IMG/VR virus record: IMGVR_UViG_3300050821_023962
Coordinates: 1-39,862 of that record
Length of the DNA stretch: 39,862 nt
Source of the DNA: a virus
Direction: 5' to 3' (one strand)
Under the pieces are notes generated by a model. The model searched no databases. It was not told the origin of the DNA and saw only the letters and a list, made by a program, of their open reading frames with translations. The position numbers and the translations under genes are program-made. Shown here one piece after another: positions 8,278 through 15,103 of this stretch. Positions within the stretch are counted from its first letter, which is position 1; each line of letters opens with the position of its first letter.

Positions 8278-8697
8278 CTATCGCTGCTCCCTTGCTGCCG
8301 CGGCCGCAGCGCGCTGGCAATCGTTGCAGGTCTTGTCCCATTCGTTTCGCAGCGGTTTTCCGCAGCCGCTGCAGGGCGGATGCATCCGTCGGAACTTCGC
8401 TCGCGCCTCATTCAAAATCGTCAGCGTTGTGATCTCATCAGCCAGCAAGTCAGCATCTCGAAACGCGATGCCAGCTTCGAGCGGCTGCGCGATGGATTCC
8501 GCCACGTAGCCGAGCCACATGTAATAGCCGGGCGAGAGGGCCCGGTCAGGAGCAGCCGCAGCGAGCAGACGCTCCGGATCTCCCACTCGCTCAGCGAGCC
8601 TCTCGTTCGCTTCGCGCTGCGGCGCTTCGAGCGCTTCTTCCATCAGCTCGAGCGCCGCGGCGCGCAGCCCTTCCTGGTCATGGCAAACGGAGATCAT
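8278..8697 (-). CDS. Tail-region protein with C-terminal zinc ribbon
   Basis: A 139-residue protein directly upstream of the tape measure gene, the place of the second tail assembly chaperone (lambda GT, Mu-like equivalents). The N-terminal part is helical and Ala/Glu-rich; the C-terminus carries CSGCGK then CNDC, four cysteines spaced as a zinc ribbon. The ATG (8697) overlaps the upstream stop as ATGA. The chaperone role rests on position only; I found no slippery heptamer linking it to the previous frame. Confidence 0.65.
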   Translation of the reverse strand: MISVCHDQEGLRAAALELMEEALEAPQREANERLAERVGDPERLLAAAAPDRALSPGYYMWLGYVAESIAQPLEAGIAFRDADLLADEITTLTILNEARAKFRRMHPPCSGCGKPLRNEWDKTCNDCQRAAAAAAREQR

Positions 8698-8894
8698 TCC
8701 ACTTCACCAGTCTCCTCGATTGAATCTGGAAACCTTCGAATCGCATCGATGTTTTCCGGCGTAAAAATGGCGAAGCAGGCCGCGTTCATCGCACTGAGCG
8801 GCAAAGCTTTTCGGAACGTCTTCCTGCCGCGAATGACGACGGCCGTGAGCTGGATCGGCGGCAGATTTTGTCTCGGTGGCTTCATTCCGAACAT
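8694..8894 (-). CDS. Small tail-region protein
   Basis: A 66-residue protein between the 276-residue tail gene and the zinc-ribbon gene. Its ATG (8894) has AGGAG seven bases upstream and starts three bases after the preceding stop. Another minus-strand frame here (8704-8901) is Arg/His-rich and judged a shadow. Family not recognised; position suggests a tail assembly factor. Confidence 0.65.
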   Translation of the reverse strand: MFGMKPPRQNLPPIQLTAVVIRGRKTFRKALPLSAMNAACFAIFTPENIDAIRRFPDSIEETGEVE

Positions 8895-8897
8895 CGG

Positions 8898-9728
8898 TCA
8901 CTCCTGTTCCGCGTTCTCCTCTTCGATTCCGGTGGACGTCTGGAAGAGCCTCGCCACCACTGCCGATTTGTGGAACGAGTCCATCTCGCGCACGACCTCG
9001 TCCTTGCTATTAAGCTCGCGGCCGCCGACCGAGTAGCCTTCCGCGCGCTCGATCAGCTCGTCATACATCTTCACCAGCACGCCGTGGCCCGACGGAATCA
9101 CCGTGGTTCCGTTGCGGCTTCCACCCGCCACGAATGCGCGATTCTTCGCTCGCAGCACTCGCCGCCGATGCTCGGCCGTGGGCGAAGCAAAGTGGTGGAC
9201 GAGCCCGCGGTACTGCTTCATCTTTCCCACGTCGCCTTCGTTCCACAGCGCGTCGATCGTCACGCTCACGCCTTCCATCTCCAGCATCGAATCGTCCGCC
9301 TCGTCGCTGTGCGTCACGTCCAGCACCAGCTTCATGACCGCCAGGCGATGATGCTGCGGAATGCATTCGGGCCAGCCTGGCAGCTTTTCCGGCTCGCGGC
9401 CGTCGCGCGTCCGGTAGCCTTCGACGCGCTGAATCGCGCGCGCATAGGTCACGAGCGACGCGTTCTCCATGTCCACCACGCGCATCACGCCGCCTTTCTC
9501 GCGCTTGAACTCCGCCACGACGTGCGCGAAGAAGTTCTCCCAGTCGGCCGCCGTGAACCGCCGGAAGATGTGCCGATAAGTTTTCCCGTTGGATTGGAAA
9601 ACGGCCGTCCGCGTCGGCGAATCGAGCGGAAGCAGCTCCGTCTTTTCAACTATCTTCAGCGTCGCCGGCGGAAGGCCCGCGAATGCTTCGTTGCTTTCGG
9701 ATGTGAGTGCAGTTTGCAAAGCGTCCAC
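8898..9728 (-). CDS. Probable tail assembly chaperone-type protein
   Basis: A 276-residue protein after the tail tube gene and two genes before the tape measure, where tail assembly chaperones lie. It is mostly soluble and alpha/beta, with HIFRRFTAADWENFFAHVV at about 53-71 and a helical C-terminus. No catalytic motif is visible. The start is a GTG at 9728 with GAGGG upstream; the gene stands behind an unusual 178-bp structured gap. Function is inferred from order. Confidence 0.6.
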   Translation of the reverse strand: MDALQTALTSESNEAFAGLPPATLKIVEKTELLPLDSPTRTAVFQSNGKTYRHIFRRFTAADWENFFAHVVAEFKREKGGVMRVVDMENASLVTYARAIQRVEGYRTRDGREPEKLPGWPECIPQHHRLAVMKLVLDVTHSDEADDSMLEMEGVSVTIDALWNEGDVGKMKQYRGLVHHFASPTAEHRRRVLRAKNRAFVAGGSRNGTTVIPSGHGVLVKMYDELIERAEGYSVGGRELNSKDEVVREMDSFHKSAVVARLFQTSTGIEEENAEQE

Positions 9729-9751
9729 GAGACACCCTCTTTCGTTTGAGT

Positions 9752-9884
9752 CGGCTGTACTTGCAGCCGCTCATGAGAATGTCTCAGGCCCGGAGTTCGC
9801 GGGAGTCGCGAACGTCCTCTCCGTTCAAGTACGGAGCGCTGAGTTTTATTCCGCCCGGCCAGCTTGTTTGCGCTGAGGAAGCGC
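9752..9884 (-). other. Array of five hairpins between tail tube and tail chaperone genes
   Basis: The 178-bp gap 9729-9906 contains five perfect inverted repeats in a row: 9752-9769 (6-bp stem), 9774-9786 (5 bp), 9795-9813 (7 bp), 9819-9836 (6 bp) and 9870-9884 (5 bp). On the minus strand the loop of the 9752-9769 hairpin reads CAAGTA. The 9819-9836 hairpin contains TACTTG, its exact complement, so a kissing-loop contact is possible. There is no T-run typical of an intrinsic terminator. A role in mRNA processing, attenuation or expression balance after the abundant tube protein is a guess. Confidence 0.6.
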
Positions 9885-9906
9885 CCGTTCCGGGATGAAG
9901 CCGTCG

Positions 9907-10980
9907 CTAGTTCAGAAAGCCGGTGCTCAAATTCTGGCAAGTGATGGTGACCACGTCGGCCGACCCTTGTTTGATCCAGTGACCGGGGCCGAACGAATAT
10001 TCGTAGACCGTTTTGTCGCCGGACTGCCCCAGCTTGATCACGTCGGGACGCACGGCCAGGCCGCGAACTTCCATGTAGTGCTTTTCCGGACCGGGCCCAA
10101 TCTGCGTGCCGTCGACGTGCAGCAAAACTTCCTGAATCGTTTCGGCCAGCCAGTCGTCTTGCGGCGTCGAGACCGCGTCGTCCACGAAGCGTTGAAACGA
10201 CAGCGTCAGCTGAGGAGGACCGCCTACCCAGAGGCGCGTGCGGTAGAACCCGCCGCCCAGCGTGCGAGAATTCGTGTCGTCGGGCACCCACGTAAACCCG
10301 AACTTCACGGAGCCACGCACGATCTGCGTGCTGATGTCCGTCGGCGCGCCCTGCGTTCCATATTTCAGAACCAGGTCGTTGGACATCAGCAAATTGAGAG
10401 ACGCTAGCGCCGGTGGCGTCGCCAAGGCGCCTGGCGTTTGCCTTCCGCTGCCCATGATGTTGGCGGTCAGCTGCGCCGGAGCGCTAGGCGGGAAATCCCA
10501 AGAAAAATCTTTCACCGTGCAGTCGAGCAGACGCCGCTGCAGGTTGGCTGTCTGCGCGTCTTCCAGATAGATCGTCGTGAGCGGCATGTCCTTCGAGCCA
10601 GCCGAAGGGTCGAGCGGCTTGATGACATGCTTCCACGCCGTAGGATTCGTGCCGACGTTTGGCTGCGTGGATGTGATCGAGCCCATCGCGAACGCGGCGA
10701 TCCACGCTGCCAGCCAGGAATCCGCCGGGAAACTGTACGCGCCAAGGTAATCACGCTCAGTCTCGAAGCGCGTCGTCGCATAGTCGTGTCCCTTCATCGC
10801 CAGGCCGATGTCGGTCCAGAATTTGCGGTCGATCTGCCCGCTGACGTCCTTGTCCGGCGAATAGCGCGCGCCGGTTGTCGCGGCGATCAGGCTGGCATCG
10901 GTCAACGCCGTGCCCATCGCCGTTTGCTTTTTCGTGCAGAGCACCAGCTTTTGATCTTGTGCCCTTGATGGAAGTGCCAT
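9907..10980 (-). CDS. Major tail tube protein
   Basis: A 357-residue beta-rich protein located between connector genes and the tail chaperone/tape measure block, where the tube subunit lies. It has repeated strand patterns such as SVKFGFTWVPDD and PPQLTLSFQRF and an Ig-like or extra domain in the middle, making it longer than minimal tube proteins. The ATG at 10980 is only three bases after the preceding stop. Tube subunits polymerise to form the tail channel. The assignment is from order, length and composition. Confidence 0.75.
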   Translation of the reverse strand: MALPSRAQDQKLVLCTKKQTAMGTALTDASLIAATTGARYSPDKDVSGQIDRKFWTDIGLAMKGHDYATTRFETERDYLGAYSFPADSWLAAWIAAFAMGSITSTQPNVGTNPTAWKHVIKPLDPSAGSKDMPLTTIYLEDAQTANLQRRLLDCTVKDFSWDFPPSAPAQLTANIMGSGRQTPGALATPPALASLNLLMSNDLVLKYGTQGAPTDISTQIVRGSVKFGFTWVPDDTNSRTLGGGFYRTRLWVGGPPQLTLSFQRFVDDAVSTPQDDWLAETIQEVLLHVDGTQIGPGPEKHYMEVRGLAVRPDVIKLGQSGDKTVYEYSFGPGHWIKQGSADVVTITCQNLSTGFLN

Positions 10981-10983
10981 GAG

Positions 10984-11184
10984 TTACTCCTCCGTTTCCA
11001 CGATCTCGAACACGCCGTCGCGCGACAGCAGAGCCTCGAATTCTCCTCGCGTGATGGGAGAGCCTTCCGCCCACTTGTCGGAACTCTCGCCAGGGCCAAG
11101 AGTCAGCGTATGGCCCATGCCCATCGAGAAGTGTGCTGCTCCGCCGCCCTTCACCTGCACGGTAACGATATCTTCGCGATTCAT
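10984..11184 (-). CDS. Small protein upstream of tail tube
   Basis: A 66-residue acidic protein. The ATG at 11184 was preferred to the in-frame ATG at 11217 because a purine-rich AAGGAAGGG lies just upstream of it. It is translationally linked to the tail tube gene three bases downstream. It contains ITRGEFEALL and ends FEIVETEE. It may be a tail assembly or capping accessory; family not recognised. Confidence 0.65.
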   Translation of the reverse strand: MNREDIVTVQVKGGGAAHFSMGMGHTLTLGPGESSDKWAEGSPITRGEFEALLSRDGVFEIVETEE

Positions 11185-11223
11185 GCGTTCCCTTCCTTTA
11201 CTGCACGCCCGCGACAAGCGGGC

Positions 11224-11700
11224 TCATTGCAGATATCTCGGCGTCACTTTCAGCAAGATCTCCGCGTGGTGGCAGACCGCCTTGTTCGCGCCCACTTCGA
11301 CGAAGTTGAAAGGCCCGCGCAGCGCCGGCGGCCAGGACGTCGCCACAAGCCCGTTCAGCTTCGTGCCTCCCCCCGCGCGGCGGTCGTTGTTTATGGCCTG
11401 CAGCAGCGCGTCGATAATCGCGTCGAAGGCTTCCTCGGAATCGTCGGCATCTTTCACGCCGTAGAATCCCTCGATCACCAGCGTGTCCACCTGGTCTGTG
11501 AAGTTTTGGTTGATCGAGTTGTCCGTCAGCACGGACAGCTCGCGGTAGATCTGCCAAAAATGAAGATGGCCGTCCGCCGAGATCAGCTGCGTCATCGCGC
11601 TCTCATCGGCGAGGTAGCGGCGGTAGGTGAAGACGTTCGTCACTCCAGCCACAGTCTTCATCTGCGTCGCGATCCGTGCCTTGATGTCTTTCAGCGCCAT
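11224..11700 (-). CDS. Tail terminator/completion-type protein
   Basis: A 158-residue protein between the gp10-like gene and the tube gene, the classical place of the tail terminator in siphoviruses. It shows an alpha-beta pattern: N-terminal helix MALKDIKARIATQM, then FTYRRYLADES, a helix around EEAFDAIIDALLQAI and strands at the end. The ATG follows the upstream TAG directly. Role inferred from position and size. Confidence 0.6.
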   Translation of the reverse strand: MALKDIKARIATQMKTVAGVTNVFTYRRYLADESAMTQLISADGHLHFWQIYRELSVLTDNSINQNFTDQVDTLVIEGFYGVKDADDSEEAFDAIIDALLQAINNDRRAGGGTKLNGLVATSWPPALRGPFNFVEVGANKAVCHHAEILLKVTPRYLQ

Positions 11701-12240
11701 CTATGCCGCCGCTCCCGCGCCCGTCGGTCCCACGTTCGCCGCCTCGATCGCTTTCGCGATCTGCGCCTGAAAGATTCCGCCGAGCTCGGGCTCAAGCTTT
11801 TGAAACGCCCGCGCAAACATGCCGAAGGCCGAGGTCCCCCGCCGCGCGATCTTGCGCGCGATCGCAAACGCGATCGAGACCGCCTGCTTCTCGCTCGAGG
11901 GAGAGAATTTCTTTTGCACCCACAGCAGCAAAGCTGAGGGCGGGGGAAAATGCGGCCCCGTTCCCGCTTCCACGTAGCCCGCATATTGGTCCGCCGGCGC
12001 ACCAGCAAAAACCACCGCGCGCGAAATCCCCGCCTGCTGCGAGACCTGGAATGTCACGCTGTTCACCAGGTTGCCCGTCGCCACGGCTGGAGGCCGCCCA
12101 AGGTAGGGCGATGAGATCGCTTCCTTCACCAGCGCCTCGCCGCGCGCGCCCGCAACCGAAAGCCCGTTCTGGATGCCCAGCGAAACAGCCGCTTTGATTT
12201 CCGCCGTCGCCTTTTCGAGGCCTGTGATTACAATTCTCAT
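11701..12240 (-). CDS. HK97 gp10-like head-tail/tail completion protein
   Basis: A 179-residue protein resembling the HK97 gp10-like family of tail completion proteins: an N-terminal helix with KATAEIKAAVSLG, the PYLGRPPAVATGNLVNSV segment with a small-residue turn, then AGYVEAGTGPHFPP, the (Y)xxxxExGTxxxxP motif characteristic of the family, and a C-terminal helical region. The ATG overlaps the upstream stop as ATGA. It would act at the head-tail junction or in tail completion. Confidence 0.8.
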   Translation of the reverse strand: MRIVITGLEKATAEIKAAVSLGIQNGLSVAGARGEALVKEAISSPYLGRPPAVATGNLVNSVTFQVSQQAGISRAVVFAGAPADQYAGYVEAGTGPHFPPPSALLLWVQKKFSPSSEKQAVSIAFAIARKIARRGTSAFGMFARAFQKLEPELGGIFQAQIAKAIEAANVGPTGAGAAA

Positions 12241-12953
12241 CGCGAAGCCTTCCGATGCGTCAGCCGGTCCAGGCCCACGCCCAGCACTTCGTGAATGCTT
12301 CCCGTCGCGATCGCCGCCTCGATCTCCGCGCCCTTGTCGTCCGCCGAGATTCCCATGTGATTGAAGTAGCGCTTCGCGGCGCTCTTCGCCAAGCCGATGT
12401 ATTCCTGGCTCTTCGTCCGGTAGTTCACGGAGTCCGCCATGATCGTCGAGTCGCCGGTCTGCGCGTAGATGCCTGCCAGCGCTTCGTAGCAGAGCGCTGC
12501 AGCCCAATCGCACACTGCTTCGAAGTCCACGTCGGGCACGGTCGATCCGTCGCTCTTATGCCTCGCCGTCCACGTCACGCGCGCCGTGTCGCTCACTGAC
12601 GGCGCCGATCCCGTCACCATGACCTTCAGCGCGGTCGGCGTACGATAAAGCTGCCAGTCTTCGTCGAGCAGATAGCTCGGGGGAAAGAGGCCGACCGGAA
12701 ACTCGATCGAGCGAATGATCGAGAAGCCGTCCTCGTAAACTTCCGGAGGATTCGCCGTCGTCTGTGGCAGTGAAAGCAGCCCGCTTCCGTCGCCCGTCTG
12801 ATCGCTCACCAATTCCCTCGGGCGGTCTTTCGAATAGCGCTGCAGAATCGCCTGCGTCAGCAGCGCATCGCGGTCGCCCGAGGGCAGCTTCGCGGCGCCG
12901 TCCCGAAGGACGACGTCGCGCTGCGCCTGGAATTGGTCAAGCGTGTGACTCAT
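12237..12953 (-). CDS. Head-tail connector-type protein
   Basis: A 238-residue protein after the capsid genes and before the gp10-like gene, the place of the head-tail adaptor. It has an N-terminal helix, a central beta region with YLLDEDWQLYRTPTALKVM, a helix around DFEAVCDWAAALCYEALAGIYA and a C-terminal part rich in Lys/Ala. The helix cluster with conserved aromatic/Cys positions is like adaptor proteins of gp6/gp15 type, but I see no diagnostic motif. Function is inferred from order. Confidence 0.6.
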   Translation of the reverse strand: MSHTLDQFQAQRDVVLRDGAAKLPSGDRDALLTQAILQRYSKDRPRELVSDQTGDGSGLLSLPQTTANPPEVYEDGFSIIRSIEFPVGLFPPSYLLDEDWQLYRTPTALKVMVTGSAPSVSDTARVTWTARHKSDGSTVPDVDFEAVCDWAAALCYEALAGIYAQTGDSTIMADSVNYRTKSQEYIGLAKSAAKRYFNHMGISADDKGAEIEAAIATGSIHEVLGVGLDRLTHRKASR

Positions 12954-12991
12954 TCAGCTCTCTCGCCTGCGGCAAACAGGCCGCAAAACGA

Positions 12992-13471
12992 CTAGCTTTC
13001 TTCGAGCACGACGTGTAGGAACACGGACAAGTCGCTCGGCGCTGTGCCCGCGATCGCCAACACATCGGCGCGGTAATAGTCGCCCGGTTGCACGCGCACG
13101 CCGGTAGGCTCTCCCATCGCCGGTGTCAGCACGCCGTTCGACGCGCCACCCGTCGCTCCGATCGCTACTCCCGCTGCGTCGCGCCGGCGTTTCGTCGCGG
13201 CGTTGAACGCGATGCTGGGCACCGTCGAGAAAATCGAGACGGTGTTGAGCTTTCCGTCCACCTGCGTCGCGCCGGACGTGCCGCCGATGTTGCCGAGATA
13301 CGTCTCGACTTCCACGATGCGCCCGCGAAACTGAAACTCGTACGCGGCGACGTCGTTCGCCACCGCCTGCACACCTGCCTTGTGCAGATGAATGACGACC
13401 CTGCGGCTGCCGAACTCGAGCTGGTTCAGCGGCGCATCCCGTCTCGGCCCGCCTTCTTTTCCGAATTGCAT
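12992..13471 (-). CDS. Capsid decoration-type or minor head protein
   Basis: A 159-residue protein directly after the major capsid gene. The beta-rich sequence with Gly/Ser/Thr turns (NIGGTSGATQVDG, GATGGASNG) and no catalytic motif fits a capsid decoration or head-stabilising protein, though those families are hard to recognise. The ATG has AAGGAG nine bases upstream, a strong site, as expected for an abundant product. Role inferred. Confidence 0.55.
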   Translation of the reverse strand: MQFGKEGGPRRDAPLNQLEFGSRRVVIHLHKAGVQAVANDVAAYEFQFRGRIVEVETYLGNIGGTSGATQVDGKLNTVSIFSTVPSIAFNAATKRRRDAAGVAIGATGGASNGVLTPAMGEPTGVRVQPGDYYRADVLAIAGTAPSDLSVFLHVVLEES

Positions 13472-13496
13472 GATCAGACTCTCCTTCTCGACTTTT

Positions 13497-13554
13497 GCGG
13501 CTAGGGCTCCAAGTTTCCCCGGAGCCCTGCCGGAACAGATCCAAGTTCAGCCGC
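13497..13554 (-). other. Three-way-junction dyad after the major capsid gene
   Basis: The 84-bp gap between capsid stop and the next start can fold as a closed branch: outer stem 13497-13502 with 13549-13554, inner hairpin 13504-13510/13521-13527 (GGGCTCC/GGAGCCC, 7 bp perfect) and a weaker hairpin 13533-13536/13545-13548. No T-run follows, so it is not a typical intrinsic terminator. It may stabilise the capsid mRNA or mark a processing point. Confidence 0.5.
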
Positions 13555-13555
13555 T

Positions 13556-15103
13556 TTAGCCGGCGACGACTTCTTTGAACACGCCACGGAAGTCGATCGG
13601 CTTACCGCCGAACACGTACTTCACCTTGTATTGCAGTTGGTCGTTCGTGAACTGCGTTCCCTGCGTCGGCAGGTTCGCCAGGAAGATTTGCGGGGTTTCG
13701 TATCCGTCCAGGAAGCCGATCTCCAGGAAGGGCGCGTTCGCCGGCATGCTGCCGCCGTACCAGTCGGTGACGTCCGTCAGCAGCGGGTTGACGATGATGT
13801 TCTCTTCGTTCGCCCCGAATTTGCTGTACCAGTTGTTCGTGGCCAGCATGTTGCGGTTGATCTGCATGGCCGTCGGCCGCAGGTCGATGGGGATCATGAT
13901 CCAGTCGAGCGTCAAGCCCAGCCGGTTGGTCGAGTCCTTTTCCGACTGTTTCGCCAGCGCGATGGCGCGGACGTCCAGCTCGGCGGAAGAAAGCGCCGTC
14001 GTCCCGGTGTTGGCGTGCGTCGCGTGGAACCACGCCAGGCCGTCCGGATCGTAGTTCGGTGGCGTGATGAAGAAGTTCGTCACGAAGGTTGCCAGCGTGT
14101 GCCGCGCGGCGCGTGCCAGCCGGTTCGGGAATTGCGCGATCTTGTTCAGGTCGTCATTGCGGATCGTCTCTTCCGAGATGGTCAGCAAGCCGCCCTTTTT
14201 CCCGATGCTGTACGTGATCTTCTCGTCCGTCGGTTTGGTGAGTTCGGTGTAAGCCCCGGCTTCCGCCACCGTCGGCAGATCCGAGAGGTACCCGAGCCGC
14301 ACGCGGTCCTGGGGTTTGTAATCCGTCAGGCGCGTGGTCGTGTAGAGCTTTTCGAGGCCCGGCACGATCTGGAATTCCGCGTAGTCCTGGATGAGCTTCT
14401 TTGTCAGAGAGTTCAGCAGGATGTTCGGGAAGTCCGTGGTGGCGATCGCTTCCGACACGCGGAAGAAGCCGCCCTGGCCGAAAGAGCATTCGCGGTCGCC
14501 GCTGATGTGCTGATACGCTTCGCGAATTCCCCGGAACGGTTTCACGTTGCGATCGGCGCGCGCTTCCTTCACACCAAGGAGCGCGTCCATCGCCAGCTGG
14601 ATTTTGTCCTGGCTGTTGCGGCCCACTTCGATCGAGCCCGTCGTCGTGCCCACCTGCGTGAAAGCTGCAAACGATTCGCGCACCTTCGCGATGTAGCCGT
14701 CCACGCTCTTATCGTCCGTCACGATGTCCTTGAAGTGCTCGCGCACCAGGGACTGCGCCGGCATTGGCAGTTTCGATTCCGTCAGCTTGCGTTCGAGCGT
14801 CCCCGCGAAAGTGATTTTCTTCGCGTCGGCGAGAGCTTCCTGCGCGCGCAGCATCACTTCGTTGTTCTGTCCCGCCAGCGCAGCCTTCGCCGCGTCGGAG
14901 AGAAGGTCCGCGGCCGCTCTTGCAGCGGGCGCGTCGGACAACACAGCCGCTGGTAACTTGGCCGTCACTGCTTCACTGACCTTCGCGAAGAATTCGAACT
15001 GTTTGTCCTCTGGACAATTTTCGAACTCCTTCGCAAGGTCCGAGGCGCTGCCGGCGTCGATTCTCCGGAGCGCCTCGAGCACTTTAAGAATGGATTGCTT
15101 CAT
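13556..15103 (-). CDS. Major capsid protein
   Basis: A 515-residue protein starting at an internal ATG (15103) that has a near-consensus AAGGAGG seven bases upstream, so it is very likely translated on its own. About 200 residues at the N-terminus are helical and charged (scaffold-like delta region). The rest resembles Mu gpT-type major heads, with KKGGLLTISEETIRNDDL and LARAARHTLATFVTNFF, and ends in a Tyr/Phe-rich beta region. It forms the icosahedral shell. It follows portal, F-like and protease genes, the conserved head order. The N-terminal part may be cleaved by the protease during maturation. Confidence 0.88.
   Translation of the reverse strand: MKQSILKVLEALRRIDAGSASDLAKEFENCPEDKQFEFFAKVSEAVTAKLPAAVLSDAPAARAAADLLSDAAKAALAGQNNEVMLRAQEALADAKKITFAGTLERKLTESKLPMPAQSLVREHFKDIVTDDKSVDGYIAKVRESFAAFTQVGTTTGSIEVGRNSQDKIQLAMDALLGVKEARADRNVKPFRGIREAYQHISGDRECSFGQGGFFRVSEAIATTDFPNILLNSLTKKLIQDYAEFQIVPGLEKLYTTTRLTDYKPQDRVRLGYLSDLPTVAEAGAYTELTKPTDEKITYSIGKKGGLLTISEETIRNDDLNKIAQFPNRLARAARHTLATFVTNFFITPPNYDPDGLAWFHATHANTGTTALSSAELDVRAIALAKQSEKDSTNRLGLTLDWIMIPIDLRPTAMQINRNMLATNNWYSKFGANEENIIVNPLLTDVTDWYGGSMPANAPFLEIGFLDGYETPQIFLANLPTQGTQFTNDQLQYKVKYVFGGKPIDFRGVFKEVVAG

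Noticed and set aside
7837-9036. 399-residue plus-strand frame
   Set aside because: Lies antisense to tape measure and tail chaperone genes with shadow composition (Arg/His/Ser-rich).
8694-9728. Programmed -1 frameshift in tail chaperone genes (G/GT type)
   Set aside because: No convincing slippery heptamer was found near the ends of these genes; each has its own start and site.
13631-14956. 441-residue plus-strand frame
   Set aside because: Antisense to the capsid gene; composition of a shadow frame and no neighbours on that strand.
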